From NCBI GenBank assembly GCA_018902385.1, contig JABSSW010000047.1:1-64000 (forward strand): a stretch of DNA of 64,000 nt. The letters run 5' to 3'. Every line of letters begins with the position of its first letter. Within the stretch, counting starts at the first letter, position 1. The translations under genes and the position numbers were made by a program. The stretch is from Physcia stellaris (lineage: Eukaryota > Ascomycota > Lecanoromycetes > Caliciales > Physciaceae). Below, piece after piece: positions 51,001-61,756 of this stretch. The notes beneath the pieces are model-generated. The model saw only the letters and a list, made by a program, of their open reading frames with translations, did no database searches and was not told the DNA's origin.

Positions 51001-53252
51001 CTCCCTTGAGTGCGGTTGATTAGTGCTTCTGCAAGTACCTTTCCGGCCTTGTCTGCCCGTGTCTTTGCCAAAGTGAAAGGATTATCTACAACGCGAGCAA
51101 CCTTGACAAGAGCCACGGGCCACATAGCGGACATCAGCTCCGCAAACACGGTCTGCTTAATCATTGCTGACTGAGCATATCCATAAGCGGCGCTAGAGAT
51201 CATGGTATCGATGCTTTGGCCAAGATTCATGAGAGCTTCTAGCTCGAACCGGAGAGCGAAGACTTCAGCACTTGGCTTCAGGACCTTCCACGGCGTTACG
51301 ACTTCTTCCTTCTCCAGGAGCCACCCCGATATAGCGATAATCACGCGTAGGCGCCGACTCTCGGTTGCGGCATCGACTGAGTCGCCATGATCCTTTCTCT
51401 CCCCATGGACGGGAAGAAAGGCAAAATCTTCAACTTCGGCAGAGAGCTCCTTCATCATATCGCCCGTCATGCGACCGCCGTAGGCGCCGAAAAGGCCACC
51501 GACAAGGTACGTACTTCCGGCGACAGATCCCAGATAGCTAGCTGCAGCAGTGGCTTCGAGTCCAATGCCACTCATAACAGTACCGACGCCAGCTGCGATC
51601 ATGGGAGCAGCAAGACCCCCAGATACACCAACCACTGCAGCACCTGCAGCTGTAGCTAGTCTGACTCGCCACTTGTGGGCTTCTTGACCTTCGAGCTTTT
51701 TCTTCTTTATTGCTTCTTCATCTGCTGTGATCTGCTTAGCGGCCTTCAGGAGTCCTTGGGCTGTGTTTTCTTCGTCTTCACGAAGGTGCTTGAGCCCAAG
51801 CTTCAAACTGGACGTTAGGTAGAGTAGAAGAACTCTTGAAGCCGCATTGTAATGCTCTAAGCTTAGCATGAGTAGAAGCATAGAATGAAGAACGACTTGG
51901 CGTTCCTTCAACGAAAGCTTTGTCAGTGATGTTTTGAGACGAGGAAAGAGTTCCTCTAGCTTTGGCGGGCTGTACTCGCCCGTCTTTGCATCAGTATTAA
52001 CTTTTTGAATTGGTTTACCCTCTGGCGCTGATGGCTCGGATGTCTTCTGCGATATTTCCTTGGCTGGTCCTACCTGCTCATTCACACGATCTTGAACAAC
52101 CTTCTGCCACTCATCGAACCACTCGAGTGCTGTTTTCTTTAGTTGCTTAATCTTTGGAGAGTTTATTTCTTTCTGTCGCTCATCGCGCAACTTTTTCTCC
52201 TTCTCAAAATCATCCACATTCACGGAGCCAGTATCAAAATTCGCCATTATCTTCTCATCTTCAGTCATCTTCTTGCGATCTTCCCCCTCTTTCAATCCAA
52301 GAGTCTTCAGTGTGGCTGACGCGTCGAAGTCGTCCTCGATCGTCTTGCGCATCTGCTTCGTAATGCTAGCTACAAGCTGGATGAGGTCTGCCCGTTGTTC
52401 GTCCGACAGTACAGAGTTCAGGTCCTGCTGCTCTCCTTCCTTCTTCGATGGGGTATCTAATCCCGCATCCTTCGCCTGCTTCTTGGCTGTGGCTTGAGAG
52501 CTCTGTCTGGGCATCGCAGACGGTCGTCGGGAAGCTTGCTTGGAGGCCGTAGGGGCGGCTGAAGTCCCGCGCGACTCTGTGGCTGTCGTCGGAGCGACTG
52601 ACTGCTTTCGCCCAGGCGTCTGTGTCGCTGAACCATCTTTCTTAGGACCAAGTTTGGGAGGCTTGCTTTTATCCTCTGTAGCCTCGGGGGTTTTGGTAGC
52701 AGTTGAGGGCTTAGATTTCTCCTGTGTAGCGTCGGGCTTCTTAGTAGCAGTCGAGGGTTTGGTTTTCTCTTGTACAGCCTCTTTCTTCGAGGTATCAGTC
52801 GAAGGCTTGGACGGAGCATTAGATGGTTTTCGAGCTGGGCTTTGCGACTGATCTTGATTCTCGGTCTTCTTTGGCGGGAGTTTGGCGGGTTGTTTCTTAG
52901 GTTGAGAAGATTGGCTTGGGGTCTTTGTAGAGGCTCCCTCACTTTTTGGCCTAGGATCAGCTGCTTGTGTGGGTTTCTTCTGGGATGATTCTGCAGGCGT
53001 CTCTTTTGCAGGCTGTTTGGGTGGGAGTTTCTTGGCGGGCTGCTTTGTGGATGTCTTCGCAGGAGGTTTGTTTTCCGCAGACGCGGTCGTCTTTGGGACT
53101 GCAGTAGACGATTTGGAGGAAGTGGGTTTCTCTGTAGAAGTGGACGCTTTTTTCGGCGCAGACGTGGATTTCGGAGCACTGCTCTGGGCGGGAGATGGGT
53201 TGGTCTTTTTGGGCCCAAGCTTGGGGGGCTTCTTCTTCGGCGCGTCAGACAT
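48016..53252 (-). CDS. DUF726/TMCO4-like alpha/beta-hydrolase membrane protein with long low-complexity tails; apparent frameshift
   Basis: The first frame, starting at ATG 53252 (MSDAPKKKPPKLG), has a Lys/Pro/Ser/Thr-rich region of about 290 residues. A DUF726 core follows, with glycine/alanine-rich membrane helices (AAGAAVVGVSGGLAAPMIAAG and neighbours) and the strand RVIIAISGWLL. It closes at a stop at 50991. The next frame continues the same domain without a gap in the family pattern (PVTLIGYSLGARVIWSCL, the GxSxG nucleophile), so one base appears to be missing in the ggg run near 51000. After the hydrolase comes a tail of about 850 residues, rich in Ala, Lys, Asp, Thr and Gly and LEA-like, with SYIPSFGFG twice. 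The family occurs in membranes; TMCO4 is its animal member. A 34-bp intron could also mend the frame, but it is too short. Sequencing error in the homopolymer is possible. The ATG at 53393 is in frame but less likely. Confidence 0.75.
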
Positions 53253-54360
53253 GTCGGTGATTGATCCAAGGGAAAATAGCAATGTAAATGTTGTCTTTGG
53301 GTGTCTTCGAGTCCTCTGGAGACTTGAGAGCGCTCGAACCTTGGAAAGGGTGGCGCGAGTGGCTGGTGCACGCGACGTCACTTCCCGCGTCACTAGTCGC
53401 GTTGCCCTGCTTTCATGTTCCTACTTTATGGGTCATCACTCCCTCGACTCGGGCAATTATTAATTAATGACGGCATCTTCAGCACATCATACAAGGCCCC
53501 CGCAAGGCCCCAATAAGGTAATGATGATGTCGACGTGCTAGCAGTCAAAATTAGAGCTCATCAATTTATGTAGTCATTGCGCAATGGAAAACCCCGACCT
53601 CGTTTCGCACCCGAGAAAATTCAATAGAAGAGTCGAATGAAAAGATAATGCGTGCTACTAGGAGGACACCATAGGTAATATCCTCTACCTACTTTCATTC
53701 GATTACCAAGAGCTTCAACGGGTACGATCTCTGCACGACAAGGCTGACCCTCTGCCTTTCGAACTCAACCCTAGATATATTTTTGCGTAGCGGAGTTCAG
53801 GGTTAGAGCATTGCCAATGTGTACGTCCACAGGAAAAGCATTTCCCGGGAGATTGAGTAGCTAGTAGAACATTGTGTGCGAATTGCCGCACTGTGTTTGA
53901 CGGCTAGAGTTCTGGGAGAATCGGCATCTCTTCCTCGTGAAATGAGACATGAAAGGCTTTGGGAGGTTTCGTGAAGTTCACGAGATAAGTAGTATTGCAA
54001 TCGAGTTATCCAAATAACAAAAAGCTATAATTTTAGGATACGCAGGCCGCCAAAAGTCACCTTGCATCGGGATTGACCACGGTCAAGGTCTTTTTCGCTG
54101 TGCTCACCTGCGAGATATACCGTCAGGCGAACACACAAGCCTGCTTGTTTAATCTGGATACTTTTAGCGATAGCAAACACCAGATCGTCGACCGTCAAGG
54201 TAATCTTCCGGAAATGCCTGAAGTTTGTCAATCATGCTTCGCTCTTTGATCGGCTGTCCAACGTCGCCAAATCCTTTTCTTCTGGATCTATCTACTTCAT
54301 CATCCCACATCTTCCACATCTTCCATCCCCCTTCTCCATTCCTTTCTTCAAGCCCAAATA
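53253..54360. other. Divergent intergenic region
   Basis: Separates the minus-strand DUF726-like gene from the plus-strand hypothetical at 54361. No gene recognised. Pyrimidine-rich sequence (tcatcccacatcttccac) just before 54361 looks like a fungal core promoter. Confidence 0.45.
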
Positions 54361-54990
54361 ATGTCTATCTCATCCGAGAACAGCAAGAACAGCAGTGACA
54401 GCAACGACTCCTCATCTTACGCCTCGCTAGACTCACAGCTCGACATCATCTTAGCAACCTACCAAATCGTAAGGAAAGACGAGAGCGCCACGGAACACGG
54501 AGCATATCCAGACGGCACGATCAAAATAGCTCTCGCGGAGCCCACTGACGAGGAGGCCGAGGTTGCTATAGCAGGGTTTCCTCTAATTGAACGTAGCACC
54601 GATACGGTCCCGTGCATTGCCGAGTTCACCCATGGGGACTGGTCCTGCAAATTCCTCTGCATACACAAGCCTGCATCTAATACTTTCTCTGATTTCGTGC
54701 TGGATGAGATAAATGAGCTGATGAAGCATGACACCGAATCTCAAAAGTTGTATCCTCCTGGCGACTGGCATGAGACACCCTATTCCTTTGAGCGGGGTCC
54801 GCAGGTTACTGATCCTAGGGGTAGGGGTGAACATGGCCATGAGCTTCTGAAGTTCGAGGGCATTCGTCGGAATACGGGGAGCGCGCCTGTGACTATCACT
54901 TTGTGGTTCAAGCGCGAAATCAAGGATGAGGGTAGGGGAGAAGACGAATTGAACAATGAGGAGATTGATCGGCTGAACATGAAGGGGTGA
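54361..54990 (+). CDS. Hypothetical protein, 209 aa
   Basis: A single-exon frame starting ATGTCTATCTCATCC after a CT-rich upstream stretch and ending TGA. The N-terminal 25 residues are Ser/Asn-rich (SSENSKNSSDSNDSSSYAS). The middle has Trp-Ser-Cys-Lys-Phe and a PPGDWHETPYSFERGPQ segment. The C-terminus is charged, with ITLWFKREIKDEG and a DELNNEEIDRLNMKG tail. No signal peptide or membrane helix is visible and I recognise no family. Base composition is like its neighbours, and the frame is long enough against shadow frames to be believable. Confidence 0.6.
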   Translation: MSISSENSKNSSDSNDSSSYASLDSQLDIILATYQIVRKDESATEHGAYPDGTIKIALAEPTDEEAEVAIAGFPLIERSTDTVPCIAEFTHGDWSCKFLCIHKPASNTFSDFVLDEINELMKHDTESQKLYPPGDWHETPYSFERGPQVTDPRGRGEHGHELLKFEGIRRNTGSAPVTITLWFKREIKDEGRGEDELNNEEIDRLNMKG

Positions 54991-55596
54991 GATAAAAAGG
55001 ATGCTGGGGACGTTCAGCGGTATTACGTGAAAGGTGTCCAATAGCGTGAACAGATAATTGTACTCAGGAGTAAACCGGAGAGATCAGACAGAGACAGAGA
55101 AAGAAGCGTCATCATTACCCACAGGCCATCTCATCCCAAGTTGACAACGTAATCGTAGACAAAGCACGGCTGCTGTGCTCTCAGGTCTTAGATTTCGCTT
55201 TAATTCCATTTGTATATCGGCACCCATCTATTAAACCAAAGCTCTTACAATGGCATTGCGATTACCGCTAATTGAAAGCACAGTTTCGAGTTGAGCGGAA
55301 AATGCAACACTTTCGAAACAGCCTTGGACGATTATGTCTAGAGCTATCTACATTGAGTATCATTAGACAGCGCTGCAAGCTAGGCAAAGATAGACTGGGT
55401 ATCTTGATGGGTTCTTCAGTGATCTAAACAATCTTGAGGGTTTCAGGGTACTTGGCGTGAGGAGATAGCAACGCTCGTAGAGCGGCATGCTAGGTGCATT
55501 AGTAAGACGACATGTACTTACTACATGTATACTGCACTCTCGCACAAGTTGAGATGCCCCACTTGCGCCGATGCTTAAGACAGCGATGTTAAAAAT
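54991..55596. other. Intergenic, no gene recognised
   Basis: It lies between the 3' ends of two convergent genes. No ordered structure seen; short frames only. Confidence 0.45.
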
Positions 55597-57059
55597 CTAC
55601 GTAAAATCGTAAGGAATGACACGAGGGTTGCGGTCTGTTTGACCAAGAAGAAATCGATCCACCCAAATCTCCTGGATGTCATCCGGGTCGTCTAAATTGG
55701 GTGTCTCCGAGTCGGAGCAATAATCGAGCTTAAAGGACTCCAGATTAGGGAACCTGAAAGCCTTCAATCGATCGAGAACCGTCGACCATCTGTAGAGCGC
55801 GTCTATCAGCTGTACTGTGCTTTGGACCCTCTGAACTGTCAAGGTAGGAAACTTACTTGACATCTTCGACTTCGCAAAAGCTAAAGTAGGCGTCTTTCAG
55901 GGTGTGAGCATGGCGGAACACAAAGTCGACGAGGCGCTGATGCGCGACAATCGTGAGATGGTTTAGATTCATTATCTCGAGACGATAAGGACCGGTCTCT
56001 GTTTCGAAGAGATCTTCCACTGACAATGGCTCCATCCGGCTGGTAATCCAGTTGTGCGCACAAATCTGATCAACCTTAATGTTCACAAGCTTGGGTGTGA
56101 TTTTCGTGATTGTCTTGATCGCTCGAGCCATCTTGAGCAGATCCGGCCTTTCATCTTTCACCCTGAATTCACCAAGGTCGAGAATTTGAAGCTTGATGAG
56201 AGCTCGAGCTGCATAATAATGGTTGCCTTCCGTACAAAAAGCCTTATACATGGTGCTTGCTCCGATCGATGTTCGATGATCCGCGTCCCCAATTGTTGAC
56301 GTGAATAGATTTGGCATGCGAGAGGACTCAAAAGCGTCCTCAAATCCGATCTTCAGTTCCGAGACATAAGACCCAGATTCCGCCAACGCTCGAATGAGTA
56401 ATGGGACGGTATAGAGGCCGTGGCCTGTCAATAGATCTGTTGGATTGAATATTCCAAAATCGTTGATGAGTTGGCGCGATCCGATCTTGTCATTCCGATG
56501 ATCAATAGTGATCTTGTCGAGGTTGGGGAATTTCCGTAGAGCCCTGATGAGGACCTTCAAGTCCCGATTCTCTTCCGCCAAGTATTGCTGAGCTTTGAGC
56601 GATGCGTGGTATGCAGCCATGTGTTTTCCGTACTCCAGTGCCGTTGTATTGAGGGAATCTGTCCTCAGCTCCAACTCATGCTTCACCCTAGCCAGATAAG
56701 CGGCTTCGTCCTCGTGCTCGAAGAAACGTAGGGTGGAGAAAACAATATGCTGGACATAGCCACGAAGGTGTGGGCTTTGCGAGAGTCCGGTAATCGCATT
56801 CAGACTCTTCAGGTTTATCCAAAGTGGGATCGCTGCGAATAGTCTCTCCTATAATCGTGATTAGGTTATATTAATGACTCGAATGATGAAGATACCACTT
56901 TAATAGAATGATTGGCGGAATAAGACAAGAATTGAAAGGACTTACAGCGGCGACAGCAGCGAAGCCTTTGCAGAGGAACCGGGCACTGAAAAGGTCCTCA
57001 CGCGATAAATCGTTCAGTATGGTTTTCACCAACTCTGGTGGTAGCCTTGCAGGTGTCAT
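55597..57059 (-). CDS. F-box-like protein A, three exons (paralogue of the gene at 57354)
   Basis: Proposed exons on the minus strand are 57059-56946, 56848-55857 and 55789-55597, giving 432 aa. Intron 1 is 97 bp (gtaagt, branch cctaatc, attatag). Intron 2 is 67 bp (gtaagt, gctgata, ctacag). The first 38 residues (RLPPELVKTILNDLSREDL and FSARFLCKGFAAVAA) form an F-box-like motif. The rest is an alpha/beta region with repeated helix-strand spacing suggestive of degenerate leucine-rich repeats. Residues such as LWINLKSL, ETDSLN-type and TDRNPRV are shared with the neighbouring gene B. The start ATG is 294 bp from that of B, facing away from it. Likely adapter of an SCF ubiquitin ligase; target unknown. 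Confidence 0.8.
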
Positions 57060-57353
57060 ATTCGGCTAACTCATATTCAAATATTCAAATCGAGTCTTGT
57101 GTTCTTATAAGTCAATCTACTTCGTCAATAATTGGGGAACTGGCGGGTGGAGGTCAATTAAGATTTGAAACGCGGTCAACGCGCAACCGCACGCGGTCTT
57201 GTCGGCACAGCGTCGGACCGAGGCTTGGCAAACGCGAAAATCCGATTCGAGACTTTGGTCTAGATACTCTCATAGAAGTCCCCGAACTCCTGAAATTCGC
57301 TTGTCGTCCTTCGGAGATGCAAGCATCCGGTACATAACCGTACCAAGCTCGAC
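57060..57353. promoter_or_regulatory. Shared divergent promoter of the paired F-box-like genes
   Basis: This 294-bp gap lies between the two ATGs, which face away from each other. It is too short to hold a gene and must contain both promoters. I see no exact inverted TATA pair. Co-expression is inferred from position only. Confidence 0.5.
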
Positions 57354-58976
57354 ATGGCACAACCCACGCCTCACACGCTTCCTCCTGAATTGGTCCAATC
57401 CGTTGTCGACGCTCTCCCAAGAGCAGACCTTCCATCAGCTCGATTACTCAACAAGACCTTCGCCTCCCTTGCTGCACCACGCCTGTTCCAAAAGATCCCG
57501 CTTTGGATGAGCATCAAAAGTCTACAATCTCTCAACAACCTTGCAACAAATCCTGGTCTGCGTGGCTATGTAGAAGAGATTGCTTTCTCGCCTCTATGGC
57601 TGCATGACTTGAATGAGTCCAGGCATTTCGCGACTGTACAAGCTTCTCTGGAACACGAGACAGACTCCTTGAATGCCGTAGCTCTTCGTTTGGGGAAGTA
57701 TCGAGCCGCCTTCCGCGCATTCATCGAAGCCCAGCGCTACTTATTCGAAGGTCAGTTTTAAATGAACCTTCTGTATCGGGAATGCATTAGCATTGTGAAT
57801 ACTCTAGAAAAATCAAAGGCAGCCATCGAGGATGTGTAAAGTCTCCATGATGGCTAACGCGTTCCTCGTTAGATGATCGGGGTCAGAAGCTGTTAGCTCG
57901 AGCTTTAAGGGGGTTTCCCAATCTTGTCACTGTTACTCTCTGCCCACAGAATGACGAGATTGGTTCAACGGAGTTGATCAGTGCTTTCGGCACGTTTATG
58001 CCCGCGGATCTCATGAGCTGCACGGGGGTCAACACCGTCCCAATCCTTATTGGAGCTCTGGCCGCCTCCGGTGTCAAGTTGACTAACTTTACTATCGGTT
58101 TCCCAGACGATTTTTGCATGCGATTCGAGCAGGTACGCCGTCGACCTTGACTGCATTTCAATTCTCTCAGTCCTTTCTTGCATTAGTACTCAGTCCTTTC
58201 TTGCATTAGTACGTTATGCCACACCTAATTGGTGGTTCTCTGTTACGAATGTAGCCTCCTTAAGACGTGCCTAAACAGAACATGGAAGATTGATACATGT
58301 GATCTAGGGTTTGGGATCCGTCCCATTGAAAGGATCAAATGCGGGCAACAAAGTAAGGTATCCATACCCATTGACCCCAATTGCTCTCGACCGAGCCTTA
58401 CTCGCCACGGATATGGCCGAAAAGGTTGAACAGGCATTTAATGAGCTACGAACTCTCCATGTTACAAATTTGTTTGTTCAAATAGGAGACTCGGATGGAA
58501 CGCGACGAGTAGCCCGCGCAATTAAGAGCATCATCTCTGTCGCCCGGAAGCTGGAAGATCTGAAAGTGGAAGAAGTTGGTAGTGTGCTTTTGCAACAAGA
58601 TTCACAACGAATATCGTTGTACGAACTTATGCATGAATACTGCGACCTACACCGCATCCAGTATTTGAAAATAGATGGGATTCGCTCTTCTGCGCGAGAT
58701 TTTACAAGTTTCTTCAAGAAACGTGCCCGTACATTGATCAAAGTCGAGTTCCACAACGTAGACTGCAAAGACGACCAGTGGGAGCACATTGTCACCGAGC
58801 TCAGAGGCCTTTCCTGGCCGAAATTGGAATGGTTTTTCCTCGACAACTGTCAAGATCCGGTAACATCAGCAGAAGAAGATGTAGATGTTAGCGACATAGC
58901 CGTGACAGATTACCTCTGTCGGAGGACGGATCGCAATCCTATGAAAAAGCCTTACCTTCATTACACAGTGTGGTAA
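57354..58976 (+). CDS. F-box-like protein B, three exons (paralogue of the gene at 55597)
   Basis: Proposed exons are 57354-57750, 57873-58132 and 58308-58976, giving 441 aa. Intron 1 is 122 bp (gtcagt, branch ggctaacgc, gttag). Intron 2 is about 175 bp (gtacgc, ending gatctag); its 3' site is less certain and a different exon structure there is possible. The N-terminus HTLPPELVQSVVDALPRADL plus SARLLNKTFASLA is F-box-like. Alignable blocks with gene A are PLWMSIKSLQSL, LRGYVEEIAFSP, HETDSLNAVALRLGKYRAAF, RALRGFPNLVT, VPILIGALAASG, RVARAIKSI and the final TDRNP. The order is collinear through the whole length, so these are true paralogues. Intron 2 contains a duplicated 23-mer. Confidence 0.75.
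58166..58212. repeat. Tandem duplication of a 23-bp sequence inside intron 2 of F-box-like gene B
   Basis: The sequence ctcagtcctttcttgcatta plus gta occurs twice head to tail. It lies between the donor and the proposed acceptor and adds pyrimidine-rich sequence. Confidence 0.85.
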
Positions 58977-59476
58977 GCGGTACACTAGCATCGTATGCCC
59001 ATACCGTGCTGCAGGGGTATATTCTGAGGCGAACCACTATCCCAGACTACCCTATTGCTGGAAACTTCACTTCCAGCGTCTCCTGCACCCGTTATCTGGT
59101 GGATGATTCAGACCTCCATCCAGCGGATATAGAAGCACAGACGCTTTTCTCGGATCTTGTTCTCGAGGCCGGGCTATTACTGGCTATGGGTCAATCATTT
59201 CATGGCCTATCTGTGGTCGAAAGACGGGTTCTGAAAATCAACATGTTTGGTGAATGTGAAGGATCTCGATCAGCCCTTTGTATTCACCAACACCACATGA
59301 TATCATTCATTAGCAGTTCGCTGTATGTGATTAGCTCCTTCCAAATCGTAACTGACATGTCATAAATCCGTCACCCAGAATCCCAAGGTTGTCTCAAGCC
59401 TAACGCCCGAACATTAAAGCCGAAATCAAAAGCGCTTCAACCGACGAGACATCTGCACCTCATCAAAAAGCCGTAC
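58977..59476. other. Intergenic, no gene called
   Basis: An open frame at 58970-59365 overlaps the end of gene B and has no recognisable domain. I leave it out. Otherwise nothing seen. Confidence 0.45.
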
Positions 59477-60154
59477 ATGGTTTTGGTTGCACTTAATACA
59501 GCCAAGGAATTACCTATTACTCGCGGCGTCGCTCACTCCCCCCCGATCGGGACAATGGCACCTGATGGAAATATCAAAACACAAAACGGATGGATAACAG
59601 AGTACCGCGTCGCATGGTACCACCAGCAAGGCCCATCACCCATCACTCATCAAGGCTTACCATACTACACCATCAAAATCGGCTCACCCCTTCCATCCGA
59701 GCATTCACGATTCTACGCAATCGGCTGCTATCAGCGGGCCGAAGTCTACTGCGGCGCAATCTGGATGCTTCTCGCCTGCAACTACAACCATGACGACGAA
59801 GTCCTCTTCAACCCCCAGGTGCTAGGTGCACGAATCGGCAACGACGAAGTGATCTGGGATAATCGACCAGATGTGCATGGTGAGGGACCTGTGACTCTCA
59901 AATTCCACAAGGCGAAGGATGACAGTGGTAGTCGCTTCGTGGATCTCTACATGCATATCTGGATCAACGATCAGCCTGTGAGTGTGCTGATTATTGGGAA
60001 GAAGACGGTGAATGGCGACCGGGGTCCGTTGAGCGACAATGAGCGGACGAGGCTGGGGATACCGCAGTGGGTGTGGGAGGCCACTGCTGAGGCGCGGCAG
60101 GATCCGAATAATCGAATGCTCAATTATGTGACGCAGGGGCTTCAAACTCTATGA
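59477..60154 (+). CDS. Hypothetical protein (tandem relative of the gene at 60869)
   Basis: A 225-aa single-exon frame. A second Met at 59555 (gacaATGGCACC) has a much better start context than 59477 and would give 199 aa; the true start may be there. The core contains YRVAWYHQQGPSP, YYTIKIGSPLPS, EVYCGAIWML, PVTLKFHKAKDDSG and VDLYMHIWINDQPVSVLIIG, followed by LSDNERTRLGIPQWVWEA. The C-terminal block matches the end region of the neighbouring gene at 60869 (LSERERRKLGI). Trp/Tyr-rich beta-type protein, no signal peptide. Family not recognised. Confidence 0.65.
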   Translation: MVLVALNTAKELPITRGVAHSPPIGTMAPDGNIKTQNGWITEYRVAWYHQQGPSPITHQGLPYYTIKIGSPLPSEHSRFYAIGCYQRAEVYCGAIWMLLACNYNHDDEVLFNPQVLGARIGNDEVIWDNRPDVHGEGPVTLKFHKAKDDSGSRFVDLYMHIWINDQPVSVLIIGKKTVNGDRGPLSDNERTRLGIPQWVWEATAEARQDPNNRMLNYVTQGLQTL

Positions 60155-60868
60155 GTGGAGTTTTGAGAAGTGAAGCCCAACTATTATCCACGGGCGTGTT
60201 TCAGCTGTCAGGGACGCACAAAGAATGTGTCCACGGGCAGGTTGATGCCATATGTGAAGACTTGTAATGTGTACAATCCGTCACAACGAGATGCAAGGTT
60301 CTCTATCAATGAATACGATTCTGATCTTTGGCCTCAAGGCCTAAGACGATGACTGTTGGGATTTCTCTTTCTCCTACATACATTCACATCGTTCTGCCTG
60401 ATCCCAAATACTATTCCCATTTCAATCACCCAATCATGCATCATGGAGGGAACCAGTGTCAGATTGCATAGAACACATCATCTAATTGAAGCTTCATTCG
60501 CGTGAGCAATGTGATAATCACGAGCTTGCATAGGAGAATATTCTCTTCATCAGGGTGGCAACCTTGCAAGTTCCTCCATTCCTTAAAACACTGGCTTGGA
60601 AAGCTCATCCCATTCACCGCTTAGCCACTTATATCGTGCTCGTACCTTCATCCCTGTTCGACATTCATACAAACAAGAATCCCTAGTTCACTTCGATCTA
60701 CTGACAGAGCCGAATATATCTATATAGTCCCAATCCTCCTTCCACCTCTACTTCCAATCATCTTGACCACCATTCCTCCCAGCACTATCATCTCTACCAC
60801 CATCAATCTCATTGCTATCAACCACATTACAATTAGATTTACGACCACAGAACTCACCAGTATCAATC
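60155..60868. other. Intergenic, no gene recognised
   Basis: The 183-bp frame at 60170 is not convincing. A CT-rich stretch before 60869 (ccaccatcaatctcattgct and similar) may be the leader of the next gene. Confidence 0.45.
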
Positions 60869-61756
60869 ATGCCTCGAAAACGCAAAACCCCCAAGGAAGC
60901 ATCAAGCGACGGTACAGCTCCATCGAACACCGTCACCACTGCAGACCCAACACCGGGCACTTCACAAGGACCCTCTCAACCCACAGCAACATCGAGCGTG
61001 GTCCAAGAAGCAACGACTGAGTCATCGACAGCCAGTCCTAGCTCCCAGACTCCCATCCAAGCTTCTTCCGCTACGCCCTCCAACAAAGGCAAAGCCCCAG
61101 CCACAGACTTCGAAGCAGAGGCCAAGGCAGAGGAAGAGGTAGAAATCAAAGACAAGCGCCCAACGCCCCCTCTCTACCCCCTCCCGGCAGCAACCTACCA
61201 ACTAGTCTGGTACCACAACCGCACCTCCCCCGCGGGCCCCAGCCGCTGCTCACCCGCCTCCACGATAACCATCACCAGCGCCTCGCCTCCTCCCTTGTCC
61301 TCTCCAGCCCGGGCTCCACAATCTAATGCTAGGCCCACTTACACCGCCACCCTCGTCCACAACCAGCTAAACCTCACCTTCTCAGTAAACTACGGCCTCA
61401 AACAAGTCTACACACACAACCAAAAACCCTACACCTCCCTCGCCCTCACGCCAACCGCACACACGGTGCTGCAGAACAAAGGCTGCACCTCCGTCACCCC
61501 CGAATCCCTCCTGAGCGCCCTAGCTAAGCAGCCGCCGAGGGAGCAGATGTGGGGCACGGGCTCCGACGGGCGGGAGCAAGGGACGGGGCTGACGATGCGG
61601 GTGCCGATTAACGTGGCGATGAGTCTCGAGCGGGATGATCGCGGGGAACAGTTTGTGGAGTTTTGGGCCTGGGTTGATGGCGGCGGGTGGAAGTCTGAGT
61701 TGGTTTGGGCGGTGGGGAAGATGGTTGGGGGAGGGTGGGGTTGGGGGGTTGAGTGA
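60869..61756 (+). CDS. Hypothetical protein, relative of the 59477 gene, C-terminus disrupted in a G-run
   Basis: Start chosen at ATG 60869 (CAATCATGCCTCG); the upstream in-frame region lacks an ATG. The 295-aa frame has a low-complexity Pro/Ser/Thr-rich N-terminal third with a short basic start (PRKRKTPKE). The globular part begins with TYQLVWYHNRTSPAG and carries TLVHNQLNLTFSV and FVEFWAWVDGGGWKSELVW. It ends with GGGWGWGVE at 61756. In another frame immediately after the G-run, sequence continues LSERERRKLGILREDWERSGGS, ending at 61817, matching the C-terminus of the neighbour at 59477. So either one base was lost or gained in the run near 61740-61752, or this copy truly ends early. Domain order suggests a duplicated gene pair. 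Function unknown. Confidence 0.65.
   Translation: MPRKRKTPKEASSDGTAPSNTVTTADPTPGTSQGPSQPTATSSVVQEATTESSTASPSSQTPIQASSATPSNKGKAPATDFEAEAKAEEEVEIKDKRPTPPLYPLPAATYQLVWYHNRTSPAGPSRCSPASTITITSASPPPLSSPARAPQSNARPTYTATLVHNQLNLTFSVNYGLKQVYTHNQKPYTSLALTPTAHTVLQNKGCTSVTPESLLSALAKQPPREQMWGTGSDGREQGTGLTMRVPINVAMSLERDDRGEQFVEFWAWVDGGGWKSELVWAVGKMVGGGWGWGVE

Noticed and set aside
48016-53393. Two separate genes with a 4-bp ATGA overlap (operon-like)
   Set aside because: The conserved DUF726 hydrolase domain continues across the overlap, and eukaryotic genes do not use such coupling. One frameshifted gene is simpler.
58970-59365. Plus-strand frame of 131 codons after F-box-like gene B
   Set aside because: Overlaps the stop of gene B and has no family resemblance or clear promoter.
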